From contig KB311872.1 of NCBI GenBank assembly GCA_000328365.1, positions 14,021 through 78,020 on the forward strand: a stretch of DNA of 64,000 nucleotides. The letters run 5' to 3'. Below the pieces are notes generated by a model that was not told the DNA's origin, did not search any database, and saw nothing but the letters and a program-made list of their open reading frames with translations. The first letter of the stretch is position 1; the number at the start of each line of letters is the position of its first letter. The translations under genes and the position numbers were made by a program. Positions 10,190-22,800 of this stretch are shown here, piece by piece. The stretch is from Capitella teleta. Lineage: Eukaryota; Annelida; Polychaeta; Capitellidae.

Positions 10190-10912
10190 CGGTGGTCATG
10201 CACACTGGTCATCCTCGACCAGTTGGACGCAACCTCCAGTAGCATGTTCCCAGCCATCTGCACATACAGGTACATTGTACACACATGGCCTGAGACCTGA
10301 AGGTTGTCGAGTGATGAGGGGGCGTTCTCTGGGAAATATTTCCGCCCAGCTGTACAACCAACTCCAGGAGCAGCACGCGGAAGGAAGGCTTGGGCAGTCA
10401 TTACGCTATCTGACCGCATGCCGACCATGCTTTGGTAACCCTCCCGTACAGGGACGAACATTCGCTCCCCCAAAGCAGATGGCATCAGTGCCGACAGCAC
10501 AGTGACTCCAGTTTGTGTACGTGAGGGATGTGCTCCAGCGCCTCGAACAGTACAAGGCAAAAGATGACCTCGACCTTCGAGCAGATTCTGAAAGTCGATT
10601 CGGCAAAACAAGTAACGTAAACCGTACTAACACTTGGCCATTATTTTAATTTTACACCAGTATAAAACTCACCGGAGTAACCACTGACACGGTTGCGTGG
10701 GTCACAAGCGTTAGCAACAAGCGAGGCGAGGTCCTTATGTGTGTTCTCACAGCTGGAGAAGGAGAAGGCATCGCCTAGATGATGAGAGGAATGGTCCAGC
10801 GATACACAGACGAACACCAGGAGCCACCAACACTTATACTATACGTGGATCGCGATTGCTGTAAGCAAGGAGGTGATGTCATACGCAAATTTAGGGCAGA
10901 ATAATTATAGAT
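10190..10912 (+). pseudogene. Decayed DUF6729-like repetitive gene copy
   Basis: Plus-strand translation gives successive blocks that I recall from the DUF6729 family, a multi-copy, probably element-borne family in fish, corals and sponges: RSLGNISAQLYNQLQEQH, LRYLTAC, then VYVRDVLQRLEQYKAK, then VAWVTSVSNKRGEVL, LTAGEGEG and finally ILYVDRDCC at about 10838-10864. The order and spacing match the family, but the copy is broken in several places and stops before the family's C-terminal part. The long minus-strand frame over the same place is only its shadow. Function of the family is unknown. Confidence 0.6.
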
Positions 10913-10967
10913 TCATTTTTCATCTCTATCACATCAGACGAATCCCGAATGAAGAAGGAATATTTGA

Positions 10968-11058
10968 CCGACTGAAAGGACACCACCTGTTAAGATTACG
11001 TGGATGCTTCTAACTACTTTACACGATGTTTCATTATAGCATATGTAATTATGAATTT
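10968..11058 (+). mobile_element. LINE 3' end fragment, plus strand
   Basis: The word TTAAGATTACGTGGATGCTT, then CTAACTACTTTACACGATGT and ATATGTAATTATG, is repeated on the minus strand in the LINE copies at about 14100-14185 and, more diverged, 12270-12345. It is the ORF end (LRLRGCF and stop) plus the start of the 3' UTR. Confidence 0.6.
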
Positions 11059-11059
11059 T

Positions 11060-11780
11060 GTTTAACTACGAATTTCCTGCTCAGGCAGAATAACTTGAAA
11101 CGAGACGAGTGCGAGATTTCTTTCATGAGAAATGCTGAAAGATCTGCTCACTCGACGGCTCCCATTGTTAACAATAGGAGGAGTACTTTAATGCCGTCGT
11201 GACGGTATGACATCGATTATGAGAAGAAAGCGAGATTTTAAACCTATCAAATTTGATTAATCAAGGAATTGGCCCACAGCAAGCGTATTGTCTAAAAATA
11301 TCAGTCAAAAGGCGTATTTGTTTTTGGGGGTGAATCTTCTATCATCTGGTAATAGTTCAAGACAACCGGAGGTCCTTCGCATCAATAGTTATAACATAAT
11401 TCGATATAATTAATGCAAAGTAAATGCACCGTATTTAGTAATAAAATGAGGATTCCTACGAACAATTGTACGTCTCTGATTATTTCAACAAACCACCAAA
11501 ATATTATAATTTGGGTGATTTAGCATTTGGATTTTATTTAAATTTATGATTCATGATACTCAATAAATATTAAATCCGCCTCATAATAGCGCAAAAAATG
11601 AAATTAATTCTTATGAGCGTTTTCTTAAGGTGTATACGTTTTAATATTAAATACTAAGATCTAAATGTGATTGAATCGGAGCGCAAATTAAAATAATTGT
11701 TTTATTAGCGGCCTCACATACATTTTTTTAATTATTTAATAACAGATCACTGTTTCTGACTTTGTATGAGAGCCGTCGGA
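11060..11780. other. AT-rich intergenic, nothing recognised
   Basis: No coding frame, RNA gene or terminal repeats were seen. Confidence 0.4.
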
Positions 11781-11789
11781 GAAGAAACA

Positions 11790-13645
11790 CTTCTGTTGCT
11801 CTCTTCCGAGTTGACGTAGTGACTCCAATTCAGATTCTACATCATTTATCCACGGGTTTGGTGGTAAGCTCCAAGCTCGTAATGGCGAAGGCACAACCGA
11901 TCACTTCATTTTGGCTTTATTTTACATTCAACAAAAATCCGGAAAATAATTATGTCCACACTAGTAAGATAGTTGTTTCAGTAAGAGTAGTGACGAAGAG
12001 GATGTGTAGAGAGTGAGTGAGAGAATGGAGTGAATTCATGGAAATTTTCGTGTCTTATATACTAGAACCATAGATGTTGTGCAGCCTGTATTTCTAATAG
12101 AAAATGCAGTAAACCGGGGCCTTCCAGGCATTTCCGTCTGTTAGTAAAGTACGTGTTTATTTCTCGGCGAACTTTTTGACTCCTCAACGTCGCTTATTGC
12201 CTCTTGAGAGATGGAAGCAGTTTCATGCACGCTCTGACGAAAGGTCTACATGCATAGGCAGAGTTTATATAGTCATAATTATATATACGCTATAATGAAA
12301 CATCGTGTAAAGTATTTATAAGCACCCATGTAATCTTAATACGAGTCAGCGCATTGACGTGGGCATGTAGGCTGAGGGCGCTGTGTAGAATAAAGCCCAT
12401 ATGACGGTGCTCTTTGCTGTACTCGAGAGTGGAGCCGGCAAATGTAATGGGCGGTGGGGTGGTGGTGGTGGTGCGGAAGATGAACATGGCCATTGTTTTG
12501 TTTGCATTGAAACGCATACCTCAAAATTATGCCAATTTGGCTGCAATTAGTAGATCTTCTTCGATAGCAATACAGATAAGAGCTGGGTCCTTTCCAATGT
12601 GATATAGCATCGTATCATCTGCATAAACAAGTACTTCAGGGTCAGGGTGGGTGAGGCCGGTACTTGCAGAGAGGCTGTGACATAGGTCATTGATGAAGAG
12701 GAGAACTAGGGTTTGGGCAATAACGCTTCCCTGGGGCACGCCTGAGCTAACTTAGGCCATTGGTGATGAGGACTGGTCGAGAACGACATACTGGGTACTG
12801 CAAGTAAGGTAAGATTCAATCCAGCAAAATAATCGCCAACGCAACCCACAAGCAGGCAATTACTGTAGGATTGCTGTGTGTGGCACAGAATCGAATGCGG
12901 CTACGAGATCTAAGAAGCAGGCAGCTACATATTTATTTGGTTGTAGTCGCTGCATAGAGCTCGCGCAGAGCCATTTTGTCTGTTTTGGAATGTGGAGTGA
13001 TGAGAAAGATGCTGAACTGGTTCTCAACGATGAGTTCGTTGCCCATCAGGTACTGAAGGAGGGCACCATGAATAATTTTTCCATCACCTTTCCGACACAA
13101 GATGTCAGGGAGCGGGACCTGTACTGGTTGGGGTCTGTGCGTTGGCCTTTATTCTTGTAAACAAGAACAACGCAGCCAGTTTCCACTCTGTCAGAACGAC
13201 TCCTTCTGTGAAACTTTTGGTGAAGAGGATAGTCAGAGGAATATATAGAAACTGCCTGAGCAGTTCTTTAAAGTGCTCGGTTGAATTCCATCCGGACCAG
13301 ATGCTTGGTTGACATTGAGGTTCTGCATGATCGTCTTGACTCGATACTTACTGAAGAGAATATCGGCCAGTGTTGAGTCTGTTCTCTTCTTAAGACTGGG
13401 GAACGGGGTCGGGATGAGGCACGAGGCTTGGTAATGTAGTTTTCAGTACCAACCGTTATTATGGGAATGGCCTCTTGAACATCCGAGCCTCTGTACAGCT
13501 GCTTGTAGTACTTATGCAATTGCTTCGCGTTGGTTGACTCTTCACATTCTTTTCACAGTTGCTTCATCGGTACGCGAATGTGGTTTGCACAATCTTGTGT
13601 GAATTCTTGGTGGGCTGTTACTAGCATTGATGGGTTTCTCGGGTT
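11790..13645 (-). mobile_element. 5'-truncated LINE with reverse transcriptase (copy A)
   Basis: On the minus strand, 13645-12290 encodes a broken reverse transcriptase: AAFDSVPH-like, then PQGSVIAQTLVLLFINDL, then LVYADDTMLYHIG (the YADD catalytic box at about 12630) and FNANKTMAMFIF after it. This order is that of Jockey/R1/CR1-type non-LTR elements. 12290-11790 is the 3' UTR, shared with copy B (CCAAGCTCGTAATGGCGAAG on the plus strand). Several frame changes and stops are present, so it is dead. Confidence 0.75.
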
Positions 13646-13649
13646 TACT

Positions 13650-14700
13650 TGATGACGTAGTGACTCCAGGGCTACGTCATTTATGCACTAGTTGGATGGT
13701 AAGCTCCAAGCTCGTAATAACGAAGACAGAACCAATCACTTCATATTGGCTTTAATTTATCTCAACAAGTATTCCAAGTGGTGAGAATATCCAAAATAAT
13801 AATGTTCCAGAAGCAAGCACGAGAGGGAGAGATGTGTGGTGTGAAGGCGTAGAGGAATCAGTGTTCATGGAAGATATTCGTGTCTTATATACTAGAAGCA
13901 TGGATGTGGGGCAGCCTGTGTTTCTAATCGTAAATGCAGAGGTTCGGTGCCTTCCAAGTAGTTGCTATCTGACAATGATGGATGCGCTTGCTCTCCGGTT
14001 CTTTGTTCTCGGCGAACTTCTGACCGCCAGTATTCGCTAATTGCTTCTTGGGAGATGGAAGCAATCCCGTGCACGCGCTCCCCGAAGGTCTATATGCATA
14101 GGCAGAGTTTATATAATCATAATTACATATGGTATAATGCAACATCGTGTAAAGTAGTTAGAAGCATCCACGTAATCTTAACACTTGAGATGTACTGTGG
14201 AGGCGCCAGGCCGCCTGCTGGGTGGCCTTCAGACGGATAAGTTCTTGATTCAAAGTATTGTGCTTCTCCTCGCTGGTCCTCTGAGTGGGTAGTCGGGATT
14301 TCTTTGAAAGTCTCCCAAGTACTTCTAGACCGGACACACTGTTGACGGTAATATGGGTTAGTGCTCGAATTAGTTGGGAGAGGGCGTTCACGGTTGCAAA
14401 TCTTTGTAGGAGGCGACCGGCCCTGTTTGTGCTGATGGATTCACTGTGGTCTGGGTGGTGAGAATTGAGGTCTCCGGCTAGAAGGGCTGTTGTGCTAAAC
14501 TCAATGCTGACTTCGTCTAAAACATGTTGCACATGGTGTGTGATGTCTAAGGCTGATCCAGGAGGCCAGTATGTTGCGCACCCGATGATGCCTGCCTCCC
14601 TCGTGCTTTCTTGGAACCATATGATCTCACACTTCTGTGTCTCTAGGTTGGTTAGACGGCGAAGATGAGTTGAAGAGCGATAATCGAGTGCCACACCACC
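13650..14700 (-). mobile_element. LINE with endonuclease domain, internally deleted (copy B)
   Basis: The minus-strand frame 14694-14158 reads an apurinic-endonuclease-like LINE segment (IIGCATYWPPGS, then LLAGDLNSHHPDH, the usual GDxNxHH block) and ends LRLRGCF. It is followed by the same 3' UTR as copy A (13650-14190). The reverse transcriptase region between the two is missing, so this copy is internally deleted. It abuts copy A in the same orientation. Confidence 0.7.
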
Positions 14701-14953
14701 TCCGTGTGTGCGGGCTGCCAGCTCAAGGACAATATTATACTATTTTAAATGTGCTAATTCCCTATCCTTAAAATGAAATGGTCCTAAGTGCATAGATAAT
14801 AATCCGAATTTGGTCTAGACTGCCATCGAAAGGTTTGTCTCGGGGCAACTACGACTAATCTTGGTCCCTCTAGCTGCTTTTTTTTTGCAATAAACTATAT
14901 ATATTTGCGTAATGATATTTTTCATTGGGTTGTAGAACTTGCTCATACAGTGC

Positions 14954-14956
<3 letters not shown>

Positions 14957-14991
<35 letters not shown>
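14957..14991. repeat. (GA)n microsatellite
   Basis: About 17 uninterrupted GA units just before the minisatellite region. A second, shorter (GA)n lies at about 18350-18372. Confidence 0.9.
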
Positions 14992-14993
<2 letters not shown>

Positions 14994-15107
14994 AGGGCAC
15001 TAAGTGTATTGTGGCCCTGGTTGGCGTGTTAGTCACGTGTATTCCTATACTTGAGGGCCAAAATACACCAGAAAATTAAAGGGCCACAATACACGCGACT
15101 TGTAAAG

Positions 15108-15400
15108 GGGACTTCTGTTAGCTCTCTTGGTATTTTGGCCCTGTGTTAGCTCTGTTAGTATTTGGACCCTCTGTTAGTTCTTTTATAGTTTTCTGACCCT
15201 CTATTAGCTCTCTTGGTATTGTGACCCTCTGTTAGCTTTCTTAGTATTGTGACCCTCAGTTAGCTATCTTAGTATTCGGACCCTCTGTTAGCTCTCTTAT
15301 AGTTTTGTGACCCTCTGTTAGCTCTTTTAGTATTGCGACCTTCATGTTTTTGTTAGCTCTCTGATTTTGTGGCCCTGTTAGATTTTATGACTTTTGTGGC
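15108..15400 (+). repeat. 28-30 bp minisatellite, about ten degenerate units
   Basis: The unit is close to GTTAGCTCTCTTAGTATTGT followed by GACCCTCT, repeated head to tail about ten times with drift. Related words (GGGCCAAAATACACC, GGGCCACAATACAC) precede the array, and similar GTTAG/GACCC words recur near 17340-17460. Confidence 0.85.
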
Positions 15401-15943
15401 CCTCACGAAGAAATGAACTACATGTGCGTGCTCTTCTGATTTTCAACACATCTACATACTATTAGGCTGTAAGTATAATTTAATTATATGTGAGAAACAT
15501 GTTCTTTCAGCATTACTATCCATAGTTTTGGTGTAATGACCGTTGATCAGTGAACAATATACCAATCATTTGTAATCAATGTTGATGAGCGATAATATAG
15601 GAGATAATTGAGTTGTGTATCTCTATTCTAAATAAGGTCAGACATATTTGCGTAATATTGCATATCATCGGACACAGGTCCCTGATACTTTATGATTCCA
15701 TTGAATTGGTAAATTGTACGTAAATAGTAAATCAACTGAGTAAGACCAGTTGATTCTGTCACCGATAAAAATTGATCATTGAGATATAGATCCTATTCCT
15801 GAGGCAACATATATCATGCCATGATAATAATGCCCACGATTATTTGTGGAACGTCTTTAAGCACCAATTGAGTTTGAGAAACACAAAATGGGCCATTACT
15901 ACTATTAGTATTGAGAAGTCTCATTTCAAAATTTCTTCCACAG
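15401..15943. other. Intergenic, nothing recognised
   Basis: AT-rich. It may hold upstream exons of the SANT-like gene, but none could be supported. Confidence 0.3.
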
Positions 15944-16041
15944 GTCATCATGCCTCGACGGAGATAATCAGAAAGGTATTATTTACCTGACAACCTTCTT
16001 CCCTTGCATAATTTCACTCCACTATTGTTTTTCAATTTCAG

Positions 16042-16737
16042 CATAAAGTCCACCAGAACACATTCCACCACTCACAGGTATGTTATCTCATATATTTACA
16101 GTCCACTCCTAACTAATTTATTTTGTATTTATTTTGTTCAGTACTTTTCGTTATACGGTTTTCAACACGGATAGTTGTCTCTATTCAGTAGCATGAAGCG
16201 TTGAAGTACTATTCGCCCAGCCTTACAATTTTCCTCGTTTTGAGATCACTTCGAATCATGATAAATATTCTTTATTGTTTGCTGCATTCTCAAATTCTTA
16301 AAGTTATATAGTACATCTTCTTCTCCTATGACGTGTGCGAAGTGTTAATTAGTCTTTGATACCAGGTGTGCCAGACGAAGCTCCTGCAACTAAGGACGAC
16401 TCGACAACGTGCCAAGCAGTGCAGGGAACATGGACAAACGGTATAAGTTCTGCTGATATCTAATTAACATTCACTCTTTTATCCCTGCACATCAGATGAG
16501 CAAGATGACTCAGTGGAGCCAGCGAAGACCCCCGGACGTAAGACTTGGACACTGAAGGACGAGGCGTTTGTGGAGAGGCATTTGAGCGACATGATTAGCG
16601 GAGGTTCTCTGATTTCTACGAAATGCGTATCTACCACCTCTGTTTCCGTTCGCCATTTTCTGTTTGAAACTCAAAGTTTGACAATAAAGCAAGTGATGGA
16701 CAAGTTGCAGGGGATGAAGAAGTTGTCAATTAAGTAG
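16042..16737 (+). CDS. SANT/Myb-like C-terminal protein, 5' end not found
   Basis: Likely exons 16366-16440 and 16496-16737 join in phase (AAC G|AT GAG) into VPDEAPATKDDSTTCQ..., then RKTWTLKDEAFVERHLSDMI and a C-terminal IKQVMDKLQGMKK before the TAA. A proline-rich exon within 16042-16077 (PPEHIPPLTG) fits upstream. The WTxKDEAFVxxHL...IKxxV pattern resembles a C-terminal SANT-like block that I recall in many repetitive, poorly annotated invertebrate and fish proteins. The middle of that block (usually with a conserved Cys) is poorly matched, and an extra intron starting near 16625 is possible. It may be a DNA-binding tail of an element protein or a host gene; start and upstream exons are unknown. 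Confidence 0.4.
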
Positions 16738-18346
16738 TTCATGCCTGTTTATCAAAATTGTGATGCCGTGGACATAATTCATCACAATTCTTTATTCTGC
16801 ATTTGTATGATTATCTCCAGTGTATGGAATTTATTTCGTTCATTAAAAGTTTTCACGAACTAGTATTTGTTTCACTGTGTCATATTAAAAGTCATCCTTT
16901 ATAACAACTTTCTCCTTGTAGTGCTTCCTTAATACAACGAAGAAGTTTTTTTTTCTGATTATATATGTAAATGGCTGCGCCTCAGATGATATTATTATTT
17001 ATGTAGTTATTCATTTATTTACTGCATTAAAAAAATGTACATGCAAAAGCATAGCAGGACAGGTAAATCCTATAGATAGAATGTACAATCATAATTATGC
17101 TCTATACAAACGCTGTAACAAGATAACGGTCAAAAGATATAAGTATCAGTCATACAATGAACTTAATTATCTTCATTAGATTAATGTGCGTTCATAACTT
17201 TATACTAACCTTCTTGACTTATTAATTTAGGTTCTCTATCTGGGCCACCATGTACGACATTGCATCACTACATGTGCAAGTGTACATAGTTATGTCGCAG
17301 ATGAAACTATCAATTGTTCATTAACCCTAGGGTTATTGGCTAGGGTTAGAGCTTAGGGGTTCTGTTAGGGAGCTTTTCTGTTAGCAACGCTTAAAATGAC
17401 CCCAAAATTAGTCGCCACTTTCCTCTTGTTAGTTTGGTGTATTTTGAACCCACTATCTAATTAACCCCGACAGTGGTCAACTCGTAATTGGGCTTGTGTA
17501 GTGCGGACAAGTTTGAGGATGAAAAATCCGCTGTTTGTTTCTAATTATATCCAGTGTGTCACGAGCTACATCATTTTCTAACCAGTCTCCGTTAGCAGAC
17601 GTGTATAACTGCCTTCGATTCTGCATGCGATATAATAGCTTGTAAATGACATTGTATACGGAGTATGAAGAAAACACCCCACCACAATTATAGTGGCGAT
17701 GTTGGAGAAGTATCAGTGTCAGACCCATTCATCTAGCATGCGTCAGAAAATAGTTATAAGCTTTAGCGCAACATGTGTAAAATGGCCCTCGCGCAGAATG
17801 AACAGAAATGGTAATTTTTAGTGTGTAAATCAAACATATTGTCCACAATAAAGGTTTCAGTGGTCAGGGAAACCATGAGTGCACCTGCCACAGCAGTTTG
17901 GCGCCAAAACATGCAGCAACTTGAATGAAATGACTACTTTTGCAATGTTGCTAGATGGAGGTGAAAATCGAGAATGGGTCGACATCGTGGCATAACATGA
18001 CAACTCAAAATATTGGTTAAAGTGTGAATTAGAGATTAGTAGAGATTGCAAATTGCTCGTGTTAGCGGCCGAGTTAGGAGAAATCCTTTGGTATGGAGGT
18101 TATAGGTGATATAATGAAGGAATTGCCATTATTTCCAAGCATTATTGAACCCCAGGGCCATTTTACACTTTTCGATAACAGAAACTTAAAATTAAATAAC
18201 TATCGACACTTGATGCCGAAAATGCTTGCATGAGTGGCCTTAAAAACATAGCTAACATCTTTGGAAACATATTGCTTCAGAACTCGAACGCAAATTTCGA
18301 TTTTATTTCGACTATAAGTTGAGGGCCAAAACAACAATGGAGCTAA

Positions 18347-18378
<32 letters not shown>

Positions 18379-19720
18379 TAGGAGATGGTCATGCAATGTT
18401 TTCCTGGTCAGAGGATTCCTGGGATGCTCTGGAACAACAATGATGTCTTTGCGAGCAACTCTTTCTTGTATTATTTGGAAACCCTTTCATGGTAGGAGTC
18501 CTAACTAGGACCCCCAGTGAAAAAGTACTAAAAAAATCCATAAAGTTCACCCCTTTTTCATTTAGTCGGTTAATTGCAAGCTCACGAAGCAAACAATGTC
18601 TTCTTTTTATTTACTAGTCCCTCTGCTCAGCCATACATGACGCTCATTATTTTAGACGTACTAGCAGTTGCTGCGTACTTAATAAGTACTTTGAGCATAT
18701 ACGTTGTTCGGTTTACGGTTCGTTCTAACCCCTATGAGTGATGGTGCATTTGTGAAAATTTCTTTAGCTGGTCCTGTGAATATGGTGTCAAAGAGGCTCA
18801 ATTAAACCCTGCCATACCTGTGTGTGTTACCCGTTGATGTAGTAAAAATATGCCTCCATCTAACCTGGTTATTTGGTTATTTTTCTTTTGCTGAAATCGC
18901 TTAAAGTCAGTTCTCAGGCTTTATAATAAGTGTTGCGTGTCCATTATTGTCAAAGAATGCAGCGAAAAAAAAAAATCGTGCCTTGATCGTGTCTCCTTCC
19001 TTGATCGTGACATATGGTTGAAAACCCCCGTTTGGGTTTTTTTTTAAATGGGCCAATTTAATTTAAACATAATATAATATTCTAATAATAAAGTATTTGA
19101 GAATGTGTGAAGGTGAAGCAGAAAAGAGAGAGTGAAAAGCTGGTGAAGTGCATGTATCGATTGAGGAAGTTTGTAAATGAAAATACATGTAATGTTATTT
19201 ACACATTTTTGTGTTTTTCAAGCACAAATTCTCTCTCGGAGCTTGTGGGGTGGTTCATTTTTAAAGGTCTATGTTTTGATAATTCAATTAAGAATATTTA
19301 GATCTACCAAAGTGAGTAGATATGCTCGGCCTCTTCGTTTTCTCCTGATAATGTTTTTTTTTTTTTCGACCAATCACCATTCCGCACGCATAAACACACC
19401 GAACTGATGCCATTGAAATTGATATAAAGCAAAGAACACCCAGAAACAACACTTTGTCTAGATAATGAACAATCACTCTTTGAATTATGGTGCAAATAAC
19501 ATACTGTGGTTCTTCTTTGACCGTGTATACGGTCCATGGTCGAATATAAATAATGACAGCTAGTTCAGTGCAATATGATTGTAATTATTTTAATATCATT
19601 AGTTGTGCTTTTGGGTGTGCACAAATTGCTGAACCGCGTAAATTGTATGCGCATAATTAAGTTTACATTACTGGTTTTTAAATTCCAAGCTGGACCGGGA
19701 AGTAAAGCTAATCGTTCTTA
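16738..19720. other. Intergenic with simple repeats and a possible small inverted-repeat element
   Basis: No gene was recognised. GTGTAAAATGGCCCT at 17773 recurs inverted at about 18160-18174, enclosing about 400 bp, which could be a small non-autonomous element; no clear target duplication was found. A (GA)n tract at 18350-18372 ends in a G run. Confidence 0.35.
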
Positions 19721-19726
19721 GGTGAG

Positions 19727-19734
19727 TATAAAAG
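19727..19734 (+). promoter_or_regulatory. TATA box of receptor copy A
   Basis: TATAAAAG lies 74 nt before the ATG at 19801. The same layout (TATATAAA, 80 nt before the ATG) is found in copy B at 29517. Confidence 0.6.
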
Positions 19735-19800
19735 ATCTACACAAGGATGTAATTGCGAAAACACGAGAAGTTCTGCTGAGAGCTATACACTGGCACCGCA

Positions 19801-22800
19801 ATGGCAACAATAACCAAACTGTTCATTTTGGCAGTTTTGCTTGTCGCCTTGGAATTCGCTGCTTCGTGAGTTAAACCAGTTTTATACTTGAGTTGTTCTT
19901 TCCATTGTTTATGACTTATCATCAACGCGGGCATGTAAAGTAAACAAACATTCACTGACCACGTCAGGCGTTGTTGCATTCACACGATAAAAAGAAAAAA
20001 AAATTGTACGTGAGGAAAATATACTTTGCGTGATCCACACATCATTGACAGTTTCGCCTCATTGCTTATTGTGAATTGAATTCATAGTTTACTCACTATC
20101 ACCTCATCATAAAATACAGTTGTTCATTATTAACATATCATTGATTGAGATAAATCGGCATCATGCAATGTCGATAAAATTGGATTTGAAATTATAGGAA
20201 TAGCAGTATGAACATTTTAAACTACATGTATCCACACAAGGTATTTGTTTACCTGAGATTAGCGTAATTTTTACACTGCGACCTGTTGTATAACCCTTTC
20301 TCGGAAAAGTGAACTGCCATTGAAATCATTGAAATCTTTAACATGGAGTAGAAATTGGACTACTTTTGGCCCATGTATACATGTTTAGCCAAAGTTTAAT
20401 TGTGATAAACGTCATTTCTCTCTTATATAAATACAATGTGTACAAGTAATCGAAAGCCAAATTCCTGCACAATTTTTCTCCTAAGAGACAAAAACAATTA
20501 TAAAATGTAGTTCTAAATCAGTTTCTGTTCTGAGGGCGATGGTCAGGGAATCGGTTGGTCAGAGGTCTCAGGAGGAGACACACTTTGCACTTTGTCGTCC
20601 GAATTTAACGCGCAGATACCAAAGTAACCTTGCAACTCGGTGGATACAAGTCCGAATTTATCCCATTGAAGCACTTGGACCACAAGCCTGTACCTCTTAT
20701 GTGGTTTGAGACAGCATCGGGATGCATAGATAGTCAGTGATTATATTATAATCATAGATTAACACAATAGCTGAAAGACGGACATAAATGATAAATCAAC
20801 TAACGGTATATTTCTCCTTTTAGCTCATTATTTCGTGTTTTCCTGCTGTCTGTGAACGTGTTATGTTGATAGGACTAACACAAAATTTTGCCGTCAAAGA
20901 CGTTATCCTTGTTGGTTAAATTTAGATACAGTATAAAATCAGTAAATTTACATATCATATAAAACCCGATCATTCGTCACAACAAATTAATCAGTCGACG
21001 AATCTCTGCGAGACATCTCTGCAATAATGGCGACTAAACGAAAGATCACGTGTGTAACCCTGGAGACCAAGTTCCTGGCGATCAGCGAAGCTGAAGCTGG
21101 AGGGAAGAAAAAGGCCATCGCCGATAAGTTTGGAATCCCACCAAGCACCCTGTCAACTTGGATAAAAAATTCAAACGCATTATAGAGAGAGTGGAGATGA
21201 CAGGGAGCGAGCGAGGTTGTGTGAATACCCGGACGTGGAAGAGTCGTTGATGCTGTGGTTTAAAGCGGCAAGAACAAAGAATATCCCCCTCTCTGGGGCC
21301 GATTTTGTATATTTTGTAGTAAACAACGCAAACAAATCGTTTTAATTTTTTTGTTCATGTGTTGCCAGCTTTAAAGTGTTGAAGGGTAGCTCATTACGCT
21401 ATCATAACGTCAATTATACGTCAACGTCATAATAACGTCATAATGATCTCATAGATCATAACGTTACCAAAATGTTGAGAATTCGAAAACCCCGATTCGT
21501 CGAAAACCCTCTTCGTCGAAGTCTTTTCGCTGGTCCCTTCAAATTCGAGTTAGCGGGGTTTTACTGTTATATAGCCTCAATCAAAAATAAAACTGAAAAA
21601 TATAGGATTCATAATTTGCAACGAGTAAAGACTTGGGAGTGCAATGCATGCACCACACTTGTAATTTGTTTGCCTTCAATTCCATAATGCATGCTAGTGA
21701 TAGCAAGTCTATTTGTGTGAGAATACATTGTACTTTAGTTTTATGCTAAACCTTCTGGCCAGGATGAGTAACATGCCACAACAACTTAGTAACGCCCCAA
21801 TGCCATTACCATTGCAATATTGCTATATTGCCAGCAATGCTTATGCTTTTCTACTTCTTTTTTCAACCGCTATGCTATTTATGGTGCAAATAAATTATTA
21901 TTATTAATGTATACAAAGAATATTCTGTGTAACAAACATTTTCTCTTTTGAAGAATGCCATCGTTTTAAACTTACTCAACATGAAATGTTAGCCATGAGT
22001 CTTTAAGGAAAAAATCCCAACGCTGCACATCCTGGTAAGCGTAAACATAGTGAATAATTTAATAGAGCGTCTTTGGTGAATGCATTCAAGACGTTTTATG
22101 GACAGGGAATTCCCCTTTTAATCACGATTCTTATTCCACCCTTACAATCATTGAGATTAGGAGCCAAAACAAACATTTACGGACTTAGGCATACCACAAT
22201 TAAATAAAACAAATAAATCCTTTATTTAGTTTGTTTTGTAATCGCAAAATTGCTCAAATTTATGCGCTGCCCATAAAATCATGAATATTTATATTTACTT
22301 GGATATAAGGTCCCAAATCTAAGACCCGACGTAAGAGATTGTAATACGCAACTACCAATGACAGATTGCGTTTGTGTTACGTTCATGTTGCAGCCCTGAA
22401 TATGAATTTACTAAAGAAGTTGAGTTCTATATAAATTATGCGCTTAAACACAGGGATATTCAGCGTTTTTATTCAGTGCCTGTCTTAAGCGCGTCTACTC
22501 GGCAGACTTTCCTTTCCTTGGCCAACGAATGTGAAAGTTCGTCGCTTCATTATGCAGTGAAAACAGAAGGACTATACGCGCGATCATCCACTATATGTGT
22601 ATCTGTATCTAGATCTACCTGTATATTTTCTACTGATTTATTTTACTTTCGTTTGTGACTATCATGAATTTAAGTTTTTGTATTCTTGCATGACACTGAT
22701 AATTTCTCGGATCACGATCCAATCTATTTGTGTATCTCCCTTAAATGATCTGAAATCCATAATCGACATCTAGAATCGTTAAGAGTATGCGTCGACGCTG

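Noticed and set aside
10159-10611. 150-codon minus-strand frame
   Set aside because: It is antisense to the DUF6729-like blocks, which explain the sequence better on the plus strand.
12876-13160. 94-codon plus-strand frame
   Set aside because: It lies antisense to the LINE reverse transcriptase.
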